Part shown: piece by piece, positions 1-8,606 of the stretch | Layout: each line of letters starts with the position of its first letter | Numbering within the stretch: the first letter of the stretch is position 1 | DNA from: Nocardioides daejeonensis | GTDB lineage: Bacteria > Actinomycetota > Actinomycetes > Propionibacteriales > Nocardioidaceae | DNA: 64,000 nucleotides | Direction of reading: 5' to 3' | Assembly (NCBI RefSeq): GCF_003194585.1 | Contig: NZ_QHKZ01000003.1 | Span: 186,001 to 250,000, forward strand | Position numbers and translations under genes: made by a program | The notes under the pieces: generated by a model | Databases searched by the model: none | What the model was told of the DNA's origin: nothing | Seen by the model: the letters and a program-made list of their open reading frames with translations, nothing else

Positions 1-65
1 ACGCTGCGCAGAGCCACCCCGACGAGGTCGCGCGTGACGAGCTCGACAGCAGCGACCTCCCGCAC
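1..65 (-). CDS. Possible N-terminus of a MarR-like regulator, cut by the window edge
   Basis: A GTG at 63-65 (minus strand) opens a frame that runs off the left edge. The 21 visible residues include AAVELVTRDLVGVALRS, which resembles the N-terminus of some actinobacterial MarR proteins. Only this fragment is visible and there is no strong ribosome site, so both the gene and the family are tentative. Confidence 0.3.
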   Translation of the reverse strand, partial: MREVAAVELVTRDLVGVALRS

Positions 66-157
66 CGTCGACCCTGCTCGCCTGCGCACCACGGCGCGAG
101 TATCGCACGCAGCTCAGCACAACAGCTGCGCTTGGAGCACGCGCCGGGTGACGGCCG

Positions 158-628
158 TCAGGAGCGAGCGGGCTTCGGCGTCACCCACAGCTTGATGACA
201 CCCTCGATGACGACGGTGCCGTCATCACGGACGCCCTTCACCCGCACGTGCAGATCGGGATCGTCGCCGTCCCACTGCGCCTGGTCGGTCTCGGCTATGC
301 AGGTGATGTCACTAGTGGCCTTGGCGGTGTAGGAGATGTCCATCCCCTTGGGGATCCACCGCTTGTCGGACGGGATCGTCACTTCGGCCAGGGCACCCAT
401 CGCGGCCTCGAGCCCGTTGCAGAGCGCGATCGCATGCACGGTGCCGATGTGGTTGTGAACCGCACGTCGCTTCGGGATGACCAGCTCGGCGTAGTTGGGC
501 CGCAGCTCGGTGAAGGTGGGGCGGATCGTGGCGAAGTACGGCGCCTTCTGCGAGAACGCCAGCGAGAAGGCCTTGTTGCCGAAGGGCACCAGGTTGGCCT
601 TGGTCCAGAGGTTCAGGATCGTTGACAT
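158..628 (-). CDS. DUF4442 / hotdog-fold thioesterase-like protein
   Basis: A 156-residue protein with the size and pattern of the DUF4442 hotdog family, which is related to PaaI-type acyl-CoA thioesterases. The segment around HNHIGTVHAIALCNGLE (about residues 58-75) matches the hotdog helix with its substrate-facing N/H residues. No signal peptide or membrane segment is seen, so a cytoplasmic enzyme acting on an acyl thioester is expected; the substrate is unknown. It is divergent from the desaturase gene and its lipid-regulator operator, which fits a role in fatty acid metabolism. Family assignment is good; function is inferred. Confidence 0.8.
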   Translation of the reverse strand: MSTILNLWTKANLVPFGNKAFSLAFSQKAPYFATIRPTFTELRPNYAELVIPKRRAVHNHIGTVHAIALCNGLEAAMGALAEVTIPSDKRWIPKGMDISYTAKATSDITCIAETDQAQWDGDDPDLHVRVKGVRDDGTVVIEGVIKLWVTPKPARS

Positions 629-693
629 GGGTAGATGCTACCGGCGAGTAACCACGTTGCCCACCCACGTGTCCGGCATCACGGACTGGCCCA

Positions 694-724
694 CCTACGG
701 TGCCGTAACCTACGGTTCGGTAGG
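694..724. promoter_or_regulatory. 31-bp palindromic operator, probably for the TetR at 1739
   Basis: Two 14-base arms, CCTACGGTGCCGTA (694-707) and TACGGTTCGGTAGG (711-724), are inverted repeats matching at 11 of 14 positions around a 3-base centre. The left arm holds a smaller near-palindrome, TACGGTGCCGTA. The site lies 43 bp before the desaturase ATG in the divergent promoter region. A TetR-family gene follows the desaturase, so this is the likely binding site; no binding data are implied. Confidence 0.65.
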
Positions 725-767
725 AACCCGGTGGAGTACGGCGCCGGATCGAGTGGCAAGGAGCCTG

Positions 768-1715
768 ATGACAGCGACCCTGGACGAGCCGGTGCTGAGC
801 GGAACCCGCGGCGGGGAGACCCAGTCGGGGATGGAACGCTTCGCGCTCGCTCTCTTCATCCTGGTGCCGTTCCTGGCCTTCTTCGCCGCGATCCCGATCG
901 CCTGGGGCGGCTGGCTCGGTTGGAGCGATGTCGTCATCGCGACGGTCATGTACTTCCTCACCGGCCACGGCATCACCGTCGGCTACCACCGGCTCTTCAC
1001 GCACAAGTCGTTCAAGCCGAACCGCGGCGTGAAGATCGGTCTCGCGATCGCCGGATCGATGGCGATCGAGGGCCCGGTCGTGCGCTGGGTCGCCGACCAT
1101 CGCAAGCACCACAAGTTCTCCGACCGCGACGGCGACCCGCATTCGCCCTGGAAGTACGGCACGCGCATGCGCGACCTGGCCAAGGGGATGCTGCACGCCC
1201 ACATGATGTGGCTCTTCGACCCGGAGCAGACCCCTCAGCACAAGTACGCCCCCGACCTGCTCAAGGACAAGGACATCGTGCGGATCAGCCGGCTCTTCTG
1301 GCTGTGGACGCTGATCTCCCTGCTCCTCCCGGCCGTGCTCGGCGCGCTCGTCACCTGGTCGTGGCAGGGCGCTTTGACGGCCTTCTTCTGGGGCTCGATC
1401 GTGCGGATCGGCCTGCTGCACCACGTGACCTGGTCGATCAACTCGATCTGCCACACCATCGGCGAGCGGCCCTTCGTCTCGCGCGACAAGTCCTCCAACG
1501 TCTGGTGGCTGGCGATCCCGTCGATGGGCGAGTCCTGGCACAACCTCCACCACGCCGACCCCACCTGCGCACGCCACGGCGTACTCCGCGGGCAGCTGGA
1601 CACCTCGGCACGCCTGATCTGGCTCTTCGAGAAGGCCGGGTGGGCCAAGGACGTCCGCTGGCCCGTGCAGGAGCGGATCCAGAGCCGACTGGTCGCCAAC
1701 CAGCCCGGCTCCTGA
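768..1715 (+). CDS. Acyl-CoA desaturase (membrane fatty acid desaturase)
   Basis: A 315-residue integral membrane di-iron desaturase expected to put a cis double bond, probably delta-9, into acyl-CoA chains. The three histidine boxes are clear: HRLFTH at residues 74-79, HRKHH at 111-115 and HNLHH at 258-262. Hydrophobic spans lie near residues 26-46, 52-72 and 176-216. The frame is open further upstream, but the ATG at 768 follows AAGGAG at a good distance and gives the usual family length. An operator-like palindrome precedes the gene and a TetR gene follows 23 bp later, so expression is probably tuned to acyl-CoA or membrane state. Confidence 0.93.
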   Translation: MTATLDEPVLSGTRGGETQSGMERFALALFILVPFLAFFAAIPIAWGGWLGWSDVVIATVMYFLTGHGITVGYHRLFTHKSFKPNRGVKIGLAIAGSMAIEGPVVRWVADHRKHHKFSDRDGDPHSPWKYGTRMRDLAKGMLHAHMMWLFDPEQTPQHKYAPDLLKDKDIVRISRLFWLWTLISLLLPAVLGALVTWSWQGALTAFFWGSIVRIGLLHHVTWSINSICHTIGERPFVSRDKSSNVWWLAIPSMGESWHNLHHADPTCARHGVLRGQLDTSARLIWLFEKAGWAKDVRWPVQERIQSRLVANQPGS

Positions 1716-1738
1716 CCAGGACCGGAGAGGGTCGCGCC

Positions 1739-2365
1739 GTGGCCAGCAACCAGAAGCGGAGCCCCGGACGCAGCCGGATGACCGCGGCCGAGCGCCGCGA
1801 GCAGCTGATCGAGATCGCGCGCCATCTCTTCGCCGAGCGCGGCTTCGACGGCACGGCGGTCGAGGAGATCGCCAATCGCGCAGAGGTCTCCAAGCCCGTC
1901 GTCTACGAGCACTTCGGCGGCAAGGAGGGCCTGTACGCCGTCGTGGTCGACCGCGAGGTCACCCTCCTGCTCTCCCTCATCCGCGGGGCGCTCACCGAGG
2001 GGACCTCACGTCAGCTGCTCGAGCAGGCCGCACTGGCCCTCCTGGGCTACATCGAGGAGCACCCCGAGGGCTTCCGGATCCTGGTGCGCGACTCCCCGAT
2101 CGGCAGCCAGGGCGCCAGCTTCCAGTCGATCATCGGAGACACCACCCGCCGCGTCGAGGGCATCCTGGTCGACCAGTTCAAGTCACGCGGCTTCGACCCG
2201 AAGGCCGCGCCGATGTATGCCCAGATGCTGGTAGGCATGGTCGGCACCACGGGCCAGTGGTGGCTCAGCGCCAACCGCCGGCCGGCGCGCGAGATGGTCG
2301 CGGCCCACATCGTCAACCTCGCCTGGAACGGCCTCTCCGGTCTGGAGCAGAAGCCGCAGCTCTAG
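1739..2365 (+). CDS. TetR/AcrR family regulator, likely controls the desaturase
   Basis: A 208-residue TetR protein. The N-terminal DNA-binding domain holds LFAERGFDGTAVEEIANRAE and the following VSKPVVYEHFGGKEGLY (about residues 31-67). The C-terminal ligand domain contains HPEGFRILVRDSP, as in regulators near desaturase or acyl-CoA genes. The GTG at 1739 follows GGAGAGG at a suitable spacing; the ATG at residue 14 is a weaker alternative. It lies 23 bp after the desaturase and probably shares its transcript, with autoregulation through the palindrome at 694-724. The ligand is unknown; an acyl-CoA is a reasonable guess. Confidence 0.88.
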   Translation: MASNQKRSPGRSRMTAAERREQLIEIARHLFAERGFDGTAVEEIANRAEVSKPVVYEHFGGKEGLYAVVVDREVTLLLSLIRGALTEGTSRQLLEQAALALLGYIEEHPEGFRILVRDSPIGSQGASFQSIIGDTTRRVEGILVDQFKSRGFDPKAAPMYAQMLVGMVGTTGQWWLSANRRPAREMVAAHIVNLAWNGLSGLEQKPQL

Positions 2366-2412
2366 GGACGTGCGGTGACGCAGGCTTCCGACAACACCAC
2401 CGCAGAAGTCGC

Positions 2413-2787
2413 TCAACCGGCCGGAGCGAGCACCTCGACCCGGTTGCCGTGACCGTCTGCGACATGGAAGCGCAGGTGCCCCTCGAAGGTGCGCCGCTCT
2501 CGCTGATCCGGCGAGAAGCCCAGCGACTCCAGTCGATCCGCGATCGCGGCGAGCGTCGCGCGGTCGTCCACCACCAGCGCCGGGTGCGCCTTGGTTGCCG
2601 GCCGGAAGTCGGCCTCGACCCCTACATGGATCTCCGCACCATCGGAAGCGCGGAACCACACCCCGCCTCGGGACGCGAGCGCCGCCGGCTTGGTGACCTC
2701 GACGAGCCCCATCCCGTCGACCCAGAAGCGTCGGGCGATCTCCTCACCGCCAGGAGGGCAGGAGACCTGCACGTGGTGGAGCCGCAT
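2413..2787 (-). CDS. VOC (glyoxalase/dioxygenase superfamily) protein
   Basis: A 124-residue single-unit VOC protein. It begins MRLHHVQVSCPPGGEEIARR and ends with FHVADGHGNRVEVLAP, the typical first and last strands that carry the metal ligands (an N-terminal His and a C-terminal Glu). The reaction cannot be told from sequence. Its start overlaps the stop of the methyltransferase gene by one base, so the two are probably translated from one message and may act in related small-molecule chemistry. Confidence 0.8.
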   Translation of the reverse strand: MRLHHVQVSCPPGGEEIARRFWVDGMGLVEVTKPAALASRGGVWFRASDGAEIHVGVEADFRPATKAHPALVVDDRATLAAIADRLESLGFSPDQRERRTFEGHLRFHVADGHGNRVEVLAPAG

Positions 2788-3560
2788 CAGCCCCTCCTCG
2801 CGACGACGAAGACGCGGCGGAACGGCAGCAGCACCCCGAGGTCGGTCTCCGGGTAGGCCTGCGCCAACCGCACGCGGAACTCGGCTGCGAACTGCTCGCG
2901 CAAGCCCTCCGGAAGCGCCTGGAGAGTGGGCCGGGCCCCCGTGCCGGTCACCCAGTCGAAGACCGCGTCACGGCCGCGCAGCACATGCAGGTAGGTGGTC
3001 TCCCAGGCATCGACCTCGAAGCCGAGCGGCGCCAACACCCTCAGGTAGTCCACCGGATCGTGCGCGCTCGGCACGGCGACCTCCCTCACGTGCTCGGCGT
3101 ACGGCGCCTCCGCGGCCAGCTCACTGCGCAGCGCATGGCTGGGTTCGGAGAAGTTGCCCGGCACCTGCATCGCAAGCCATCCGCCGGCGCGCACCCGCCG
3201 CGCCAACTCGGGCAGGAGGGCGAGGTGGCCCGGCACCCATTGCAGGGTCGCGTTGCTCACCAGGAGGTCGACCGAGTCGGACGCCGCGGCCCACGCCCGG
3301 AGGTCGCCGACCTCGAAGCGGACACGTGGGTGGCTCGGCGCAGCGGCGATCATCTCGGCGCTGCTGTCCACGCCGAGCACCTCCGCTCGGGGCCACCGCT
3401 CGGCGAGCGCCACCGTGAGGTTGCCCGGACCGCAGCCGAGATCGGCGATCCGCTCCGGCGCCTCGCAGCCGACCCGGGCCAGAAGGTCGAAGAAGGGGCG
3501 GCCGCGCTCGTCCGCGTAGCCGAGGTAGTGACGGGGGTCCCAGGTGTGCATCTTCATCAC
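2787..3560 (-). CDS. tam: Trans-aconitate 2-methyltransferase
   Basis: A 257-residue SAM-dependent methyltransferase. The SAM-binding motif IADLGCGPGNLTVALAERW lies at about residues 38-56, and the start WDPRHYLGYADERGRPFFDLL matches Tam proteins closely. Tam methylates trans-aconitate, a spontaneous inhibitor of aconitase, at a carboxylate; it is cytoplasmic. Length fits the family (about 255 residues). The gene is divergent from a MarR gene, and two copies of a palindrome lie between them, so it is probably repressed by that MarR. Confidence 0.88.
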   Translation of the reverse strand: MMKMHTWDPRHYLGYADERGRPFFDLLARVGCEAPERIADLGCGPGNLTVALAERWPRAEVLGVDSSAEMIAAAPSHPRVRFEVGDLRAWAAASDSVDLLVSNATLQWVPGHLALLPELARRVRAGGWLAMQVPGNFSEPSHALRSELAAEAPYAEHVREVAVPSAHDPVDYLRVLAPLGFEVDAWETTYLHVLRGRDAVFDWVTGTGARPTLQALPEGLREQFAAEFRVRLAQAYPETDLGVLLPFRRVFVVARRG

Positions 3561-3569
3561 TCTCCCTAA

Positions 3570-3589
3570 TTATCTTGATATCAAGATAA
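3570..3589. promoter_or_regulatory. Perfect 20-bp palindrome, first operator of the tam/MarR pair
   Basis: TTATCTTGATATCAAGATAA is a perfect inverted repeat located 10 bp upstream of the tam start. A second, imperfect copy lies 33 bp further on. The position between divergent tam and marR genes suggests a MarR site that represses both. Confidence 0.75.
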
Positions 3590-3602
3590 CGGTCTCAAGG
3601 CA

Positions 3603-3622
3603 TTGTCTCGATGTCAAGATTC
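3603..3622. promoter_or_regulatory. Second, imperfect copy of the MarR-type operator
   Basis: TTGTCTCGATGTCAAGATTC shares the TCT.GAT.TCAAGAT skeleton of the perfect palindrome at 3570. The copies start 33 bp apart, about three helical turns, which would put two bound dimers on the same face of the DNA. It ends 20 bp before the MarR start. Confidence 0.65.
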
Positions 3623-3641
3623 TCGACGGATCCGCTAGCAT

Positions 3642-4133
3642 GTGCCTGTGCGTGACGAAGTCGATGATCTCGTCGAGGCATGGACCCGGGAACGTTCCGA
3701 CCTCGACCTCGCCCCGGTCGAGGTGTTCAGCAGGATCTCCCGCCTTGCCCGGCTGCTCGACCTTGCCCGCCGCAAGGCCTTCGCCGACCACGACATCGAG
3801 CTGTGGGAGTTCGACGTGCTGGCCGCCCTGCGCCGGGCCGGCGGAGACTACGAGCTCTCCCCCGGCCGGCTGATCAGGGAGACGCTGGTGACCTCGGGCA
3901 CGATGACCAACCGAGTCGACCGGCTCACCGGCCGTGGCTTCGTGGAGCGCCTCCCCGACCCGAACGACCGGCGAGGCGTGCTCGTGCGCCTGACCCCCGA
4001 CGGCCGCGAGGCTGTCGACGGCGCGTTCGAGGCCCTGGTCGCCGCGGAGCGTGACCTCCTTGCCGAGCTTCCCGCCAAGGACCGCCGGCAGCTGGCAGGC
4101 CTCCTGCGCCGGCTGATGACGCCGTTCTCCTGA
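3642..4133 (+). CDS. MarR family transcriptional regulator
   Basis: A 163-residue winged-helix regulator. The segment LSPGRLIRETLVTSGTMTNR (about residues 67-86) is the recognition helix region, and DRLTGRGFVERLPDPNDRR with VLVRLTPDGRE is the MarR wing. The GTG at 3642 gives the stated length; a second GTG two codons on is also possible. The two palindromes just upstream are probably its own operators, giving autoregulation and control of tam. The inducer is not evident. Confidence 0.88.
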   Translation: MPVRDEVDDLVEAWTRERSDLDLAPVEVFSRISRLARLLDLARRKAFADHDIELWEFDVLAALRRAGGDYELSPGRLIRETLVTSGTMTNRVDRLTGRGFVERLPDPNDRRGVLVRLTPDGREAVDGAFEALVAAERDLLAELPAKDRRQLAGLLRRLMTPFS

Positions 4134-4195
4134 CGTTCTCACCCGGCCATGTGACACTGAAGGTTGGCGTCGACTTCATCGTCAGGGGGATCCGC

Positions 4196-5020
4196 ATGCG
4201 TCGCCTCGGAACGTTCCTGGTCAGTTTCTCGGTGCTCGCCGCACCGATCCTGGTGAGCGCCGGTCCAGCGGCGACCGCCCCGCCCGGCGCACCCGCGCAA
4301 GAGCGAGCGAAGCCTGCACTCACCCTCAAGGTGGACAAGAGCGACGTCAACCTCGGCAAGAAGATCACCTTCAAGGGCAAGGTGAAGCCGGCGAAGGTCG
4401 CCAAGGGCGACACCGTCGCCCTTCAGAAGCGGATCGGCACAAGGGCTTGGAAGACCGAAGCGACGACGAAGGTCACCAAGAAGGGTGCCTTCGCCTTCAA
4501 GGACAAGCCCACCACGGCCACCGCCCGCACCTACCGTGCCGTGATCAAGAAGACGAAGAAGCACGGCACGATCACCTCGCCCAAGGTGGCGGTGGCGGTG
4601 AACGCATGGGAGGACTTCACCACCTTCTCGAAGGGCCGGGTCGCCTCGACCGACTACCGCTGGCGCAACACCTCCGCCAAGGTCGACAACGTGGCCTACC
4701 CGGGCTCGATGCTCAGCTCGCGGTTCTACTCCGACTACGTGACCACCGTTGGCGAGTTCAACCTCTACCGCCAGTGCCGGAAGCTCGAGGGACGCGTCGG
4801 CTTGGACGACGAGTCCGCAACCGGTGCCACGGGTCAGGTGCGGATCACGCTCGATGGCGCTGTCGCCTACACGAGAGACCTCTCCGCGTTGTTCACCACG
4901 GCAAAGGTCAACCTGAGTCTCAGGAACGTCCAGCGGATGCGGGTCGAGCTGAGCCGCACCGACACCACGGTCGATGCGCGGCCCGCCCTGCTCTCGCCGC
5001 GCTTCCTGTGCACGCGGTGA
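4196..5020 (+). CDS. Secreted protein with Ig-like and NPCBM-like domains
   Basis: A 274-residue exported protein. Residues 1-30 form a signal peptide (MRRLGTFLVSFSVLAAPILV, then a small-residue cleavage region). A lysine-rich beta domain of bacterial Ig-like type follows (LTLKVDKSDVNLGKKITFKG). The C-terminal half looks like an NPCBM carbohydrate-binding fold (YPGSMLSSRFYSDYVTTVGE, a cysteine pair at RQCRK and RFLCTR). The frame is open 15 codons earlier, but the ATG at 4196 follows AGGGGG and starts the signal peptide. Cell-surface binding is inferred; no catalytic motif is seen. Confidence 0.7.
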   Translation: MRRLGTFLVSFSVLAAPILVSAGPAATAPPGAPAQERAKPALTLKVDKSDVNLGKKITFKGKVKPAKVAKGDTVALQKRIGTRAWKTEATTKVTKKGAFAFKDKPTTATARTYRAVIKKTKKHGTITSPKVAVAVNAWEDFTTFSKGRVASTDYRWRNTSAKVDNVAYPGSMLSSRFYSDYVTTVGEFNLYRQCRKLEGRVGLDDESATGATGQVRITLDGAVAYTRDLSALFTTAKVNLSLRNVQRMRVELSRTDTTVDARPALLSPRFLCTR

Positions 5021-5047
5021 GTCGCTGACCCGCTCGAACGGGCGTCA

Positions 5048-5737
5048 TCAGCGCGCGTCGTGCACCTCCACGTCAAGCGTGTGGGAGGAGCGCGAGCCGC
5101 CGATCGGCGTGAGCTCGACGACGATCCCGGTCTGCAGGTCGAGGGCGACCTCGTAGGCGATCGGGTAGACGACCTGCGGATCGTGGTCACGCCAGGTCGT
5201 CCCACCCCCCGCTGCCTCGTCACGCTCGGAGATCTCGCCCCAGAGCAGAGGGCAGCAGCCACAGCGAGGTTCGTAGCCGTCGGCCGCCGCCACCACGGCG
5301 CGCCAGGCCGGGCGGCCACGATGCTCGCCGTCGCGCAGGTCCGTGACGATCGTGTGCTCGCTGAGCTCGACCGGATCGAGCATCGCCACCCATTGGTAGT
5401 CCTGCCACATCGGATCGTCGTAGCAGACCGTCAGGTCGTCCGGGCGGTGGGCGACCAGGCCATCGAGGCGGCGTACGGGCTCGGTCTGCTGGGGGGTCAG
5501 CCACTGCGGCTGCGGCACCGGACCCGGTCCGCTGACGAAGATCGCTCGCCCCTCACCGGCGTTCTCGACGACCTCGTGGCGCCGACCGCCGGCATCGACC
5601 ACCACCATCCGTCCCGGGCGGGTGACCCATGCCTCGACCGTCTCCTCCTCGCCTCCCCTACGGGTGAAGTGCACGCTCCGCCAACGCCACGGCGACGATC
5701 GGGCCAGGGCGCGGAACGAGTCCTCGGTCAGCTTCAC
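5048..5737 (-). CDS. Hypothetical protein, 229 residues
   Basis: I do not recognise a named family. The protein starts VKLTEDSFRALARSSPWRWR at a GTG preceded by GGAGA; the same frame is open further upstream but would overlap the ABC-F gene. It is rich in beta-strand-like segments, with a cysteine cluster in YEPRCGCCPLLWGE (about residues 155-168). No signal peptide or membrane segment is visible. The C-terminal LDLQTGIVVELTPIGGSR recalls proteins that compute or bind through a beta-sandwich, but this is weak. It is 158 bp downstream of the ABC-F stop and may be the last gene of that run. Confidence 0.6.
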   Translation of the reverse strand: MKLTEDSFRALARSSPWRWRSVHFTRRGGEEETVEAWVTRPGRMVVVDAGGRRHEVVENAGEGRAIFVSGPGPVPQPQWLTPQQTEPVRRLDGLVAHRPDDLTVCYDDPMWQDYQWVAMLDPVELSEHTIVTDLRDGEHRGRPAWRAVVAAADGYEPRCGCCPLLWGEISERDEAAGGGTTWRDHDPQVVYPIAYEVALDLQTGIVVELTPIGGSRSSHTLDVEVHDAR

Positions 5738-5895
5738 CTCTCCAGTCTCCGCCGCGCGCCGCGACGGGGCCAGCGAGTTTTCCCGCTCGTGGCCGTCTTG
5801 GTCTTCGCAGCCGCGGCTCGACCTGACCTGGCGCCGTACGCCGGCACGCGCGGAGCGCGACCACCCCGGCGGCCCGCCGCCCCTGGAGCGAGCGC

Positions 5896-7710
5896 TTACT
5901 CCAGGAGCTCGGCGGCCTCGAGCCACTCCAGCTCCAGCTCGTCACGCTCGGCCTGCAGCGGTTCGAGCCGTGCCGACAGCTCGGCGAGCCGCTCGTAGTC
6001 CTGGGCGTGGAGGGCGATCTCGGCATTGATCGCCTCGACCTGCTCGGCGATCTTCGCCAGACGCTTGTCGATGCGGTTGACCGCCTTCTTCGCCGCGCGC
6101 TCCTCGGCGGAGCCAGGCTTGGCCCTCGTGGCCTGTGCGGGCGCACCGGCGTCGCGCGAGTCGGCATCGGGCGCAGGGAGGCCCGGACCACCTGACCCGG
6201 AGACAGGCTCCGGCTCGCTCCTCGAGCGCTCCCGCCGGACGAGGTACTCGTCGACGCCGCCGGGGAGCATGGAGATCTGCCCGTCGCCGAGCAGCGCCCA
6301 CACCGAGTCGGTGACCCGCTCCAGGAAGTAGCGGTCGTGCGAGACCACGATCAGGGTGCCGGGCCAGGCATCGAGGAAGTCCTCGAGCACGTTGAGCGTC
6401 TCGATGTCGAGGTCGTTGGTGGGCTCGTCGAGGAGGAGCACGTTCGGCTCCTCCAGCAACAGCTTCAGCAGCTGGAATCGTCGCCGCTCGCCACCGGAGA
6501 GGTCACCGAGTCGGGCGGTCAGTCGGTCACCCGTGAAGCCGAACCGCTCCAGCATCGACGTGGCGCTGATGTCGCCGTCCGCGGTGCGGGTGATCCGGCT
6601 GATCGACTCGATCGTGGCCAGCACCCGTGCTTGCGGGTCCACCTCGTCGATCTGCTGCGTCAGGTGGGCGAGAGCGACCGTGCGGCCGTGCTTGACCCGC
6701 CCGTGGTCGGGCTCGATCCGATGGGCGAGCAGGTTGAGCACCGAGGACTTGCCGGCCCCGTTGACACCGACGATCCCGATCCGATCGCCCGGGCCGATCC
6801 GCCAGGTGGCGTGATCGAGCAGCTGCCGCTCGCCACGGCTCAGGTCGACGTCCTCGACATCGAGCACGTCCTTGCCCAGACGCTGAGTGGCGAACTTCTG
6901 CAGCTCCATCCGGTCTCGCGGCGGCGGCACGTCCTCGATCAAGGCGTTGGCGGCGTCGATGCGGAACTTGGGTTTCGACGTCCGCGCCGGAGCACCGCGG
7001 CGGAGCCAGGCGAGCTCCTTGCGCACCAGGTTCTGGCGGCGTACCTCCGAGGCGGCTGCCTGGCGCTGCCGCTCGGCCTTGGCCAGCACGAACGCCGCGT
7101 AGCCGCCGTCGTAGGAGTCCACGAGTCCGTCGTGCACCTCCCACGTGCGATGGCAGACCGCATCGAGGAACCAGCGATCGTGGGTCACCACGACCAGCGC
7201 GGACGAGAGCCCGACCAGGTGGCTCGCCAGCCAGGTGACCGCCTCCACATCGAGGTGGTTCGTGGGCTCATCGAGGATCACCAGATCGTGCTCGTCGAGC
7301 AGCAGTGCGGCCAGTGAGCAGCGCCGCCGCTCGCCGCCGGAGAGACCGAGCACCGGACGGTCGAGGTCGATCCCGGTCAGCAGCTCCTCGACGATCTCAC
7401 GCGTGGACTGCTCACCGGCCCACTCGTGGTCGGCCTTGCCGCGCAGCACGGCCTCGCGCACCGAGTGACTGTCGACCAGCTCGTCGCCCTGGTGCAGGTA
7501 GCCGACCCGCAGGTCGCGGGTGCGCGAGACCCGCCCGCTGTCGGGCTCCTCGATGCCGGTCAGCACCTCCAGCAGGGTCGTCTTGCCGTCGCCGTTACGC
7601 CCGACGATGCCGATCCGCTCCCCCACCGCGATGCCCAACGACACCTCGCTGAGCAACGGACGGATGCCGTAGGACTTCGACACCTTCTCCAGGTTGACCA
7701 GGTTGACCAT
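5896..7710 (-). CDS. ABC-F family ATPase (ribosome-associated, Uup/EttA type)
   Basis: A 604-residue protein with two ABC ATPase domains and no membrane segments, as in ABC-F translation factors. Domain 1 has Walker A GIVGRNGDGKTTLL (near residues 34-47), signature GLSGGERRR and Walker B LVILDEPTNHLD. Domain 2 has GIVGVNGAGKSSVL, DLSGGERRRFQLL and VLLLDEPTNDLD. The linker between them carries basic helices, and a C-terminal acidic coiled coil (AKIAEQVEAINAEI and onward) resembles the Uup DNA-binding end. Its start overlaps the ispE stop by one base, so it is the last gene of the rpfB-rsmA-ispE run. Confidence 0.92.
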   Translation of the reverse strand: MVNLVNLEKVSKSYGIRPLLSEVSLGIAVGERIGIVGRNGDGKTTLLEVLTGIEEPDSGRVSRTRDLRVGYLHQGDELVDSHSVREAVLRGKADHEWAGEQSTREIVEELLTGIDLDRPVLGLSGGERRRCSLAALLLDEHDLVILDEPTNHLDVEAVTWLASHLVGLSSALVVVTHDRWFLDAVCHRTWEVHDGLVDSYDGGYAAFVLAKAERQRQAAASEVRRQNLVRKELAWLRRGAPARTSKPKFRIDAANALIEDVPPPRDRMELQKFATQRLGKDVLDVEDVDLSRGERQLLDHATWRIGPGDRIGIVGVNGAGKSSVLNLLAHRIEPDHGRVKHGRTVALAHLTQQIDEVDPQARVLATIESISRITRTADGDISATSMLERFGFTGDRLTARLGDLSGGERRRFQLLKLLLEEPNVLLLDEPTNDLDIETLNVLEDFLDAWPGTLIVVSHDRYFLERVTDSVWALLGDGQISMLPGGVDEYLVRRERSRSEPEPVSGSGGPGLPAPDADSRDAGAPAQATRAKPGSAEERAAKKAVNRIDKRLAKIAEQVEAINAEIALHAQDYERLAELSARLEPLQAERDELELEWLEAAELLE

Positions 7711-8606
7711 CAGATCAGTTCAGCTCCAGGGACGGGGCCATAGGCGATGCGGGCCCGACCGTACGACGTCAGTGCGGCCGCCACCCGCTCGGCATGGTCG
7801 GGGTCCTCGGCCAGGAAGAGACAGGTGGGTCCGGAGCCGGAGATGAGGGCCGCCAGGGCGGAGGCGTCGAGCCCGGCCCGCAGTGGCTCGCCCAGTTCGG
7901 GCCGCAACCGCAGCGTTGCCGGGTGCAGATCGTTGCCCAACGCCGCAGCCAGCTCGGGAGCCGATCCATGCTCCAGGGCCCGGGTGAGGGCAGCCGGGAT
8001 CTCCGGATCGGCGATCTCGGCCCCGGCATGGACCCGGTCGAACTCGGCGTAGGCGGCCGGTGTCGACACACCGAAGTCGAAGGTGAGCACCACCCAGTCA
8101 TAGCGACCCGTGTCGTGGATCGGCGTCACCAGCTCGCCGCGCCCATGGCCAGCCGCCGTACCGCCGACGAGCCCGAAGGGCACATCGGAGCCCAGCTCAC
8201 CGGCCAGGCCGATCAGGTCCGCGGCATCGGCGTCGACCTGCCACAGCGTGGCGCAGGCAAGCAGGGTCGCAGCGGCATCGGCCGAACCGCCGGCCAAGCC
8301 ACCGGCCACCGGAATGCCCTTGTCGAGGTGGAGGGCGACCGGCCGGCCCGTACCGACCCGCTCCCCCAACAGGCGGGCGGCGCGCAGTGCCAGGTTAGAG
8401 TCGTCGAGCGGCACCTCGGCGACGTCGACCCCGTCGTGTCCGACGCAGGTCAGGCTCCATGCCGAGGCATCGCGCGCGGTGACCCGCGAGGTCAGCGAGA
8501 TCGCCTGATAGGCGGTCGCCAGCGGGTGGAAGCCGTCGGCGCGCACCGGACCGACCCCGAGGTGCAGATTGATCTTGGCGGGCGCCTGCACGGTCACCTC
8601 AGCCAT
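7710..8606 (-). CDS. ispE: 4-diphosphocytidyl-2-C-methyl-D-erythritol kinase
   Basis: A 298-residue GHMP kinase that phosphorylates CDP-methylerythritol in the MEP pathway of isoprenoid synthesis. The start [16 protein letters not shown] and the glycine-rich [20 protein letters not shown] loop are typical, as is the C-terminal [16 protein letters not shown]. The ATG at 8606 starts the conserved sequence and overlaps the end of rsmA by 8 bp. The order rpfB-rsmA-ispE is conserved across actinobacteria. Confidence 0.95.
   Translation of the reverse strand: MAEVTVQAPAKINLHLGVGPVRADGFHPLATAYQAISLTSRVTARDASAWSLTCVGHDGVDVAEVPLDDSNLALRAARLLGERVGTGRPVALHLDKGIPVAGGLAGGSADAAATLLACATLWQVDADAADLIGLAGELGSDVPFGLVGGTAAGHGRGELVTPIHDTGRYDWVVLTFDFGVSTPAAYAEFDRVHAGAEIADPEIPAALTRALEHGSAPELAAALGNDLHPATLRLRPELGEPLRAGLDASALAALISGSGPTCLFLAEDPDHAERVAAALTSYGRARIAYGPVPGAELI

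Noticed and set aside
312..1577. Long minus-strand open frame across the desaturase
   Set aside because: It lies opposite the well-supported desaturase and has low-complexity Arg/His/Asp-rich content typical of GC-rich shadow frames.
5738..5926. N-terminal extension of the hypothetical protein at 5048
   Set aside because: It would overlap the end of the ABC-F gene and is Arg/Gly-rich; the GTG at 5737 has a good ribosome site.
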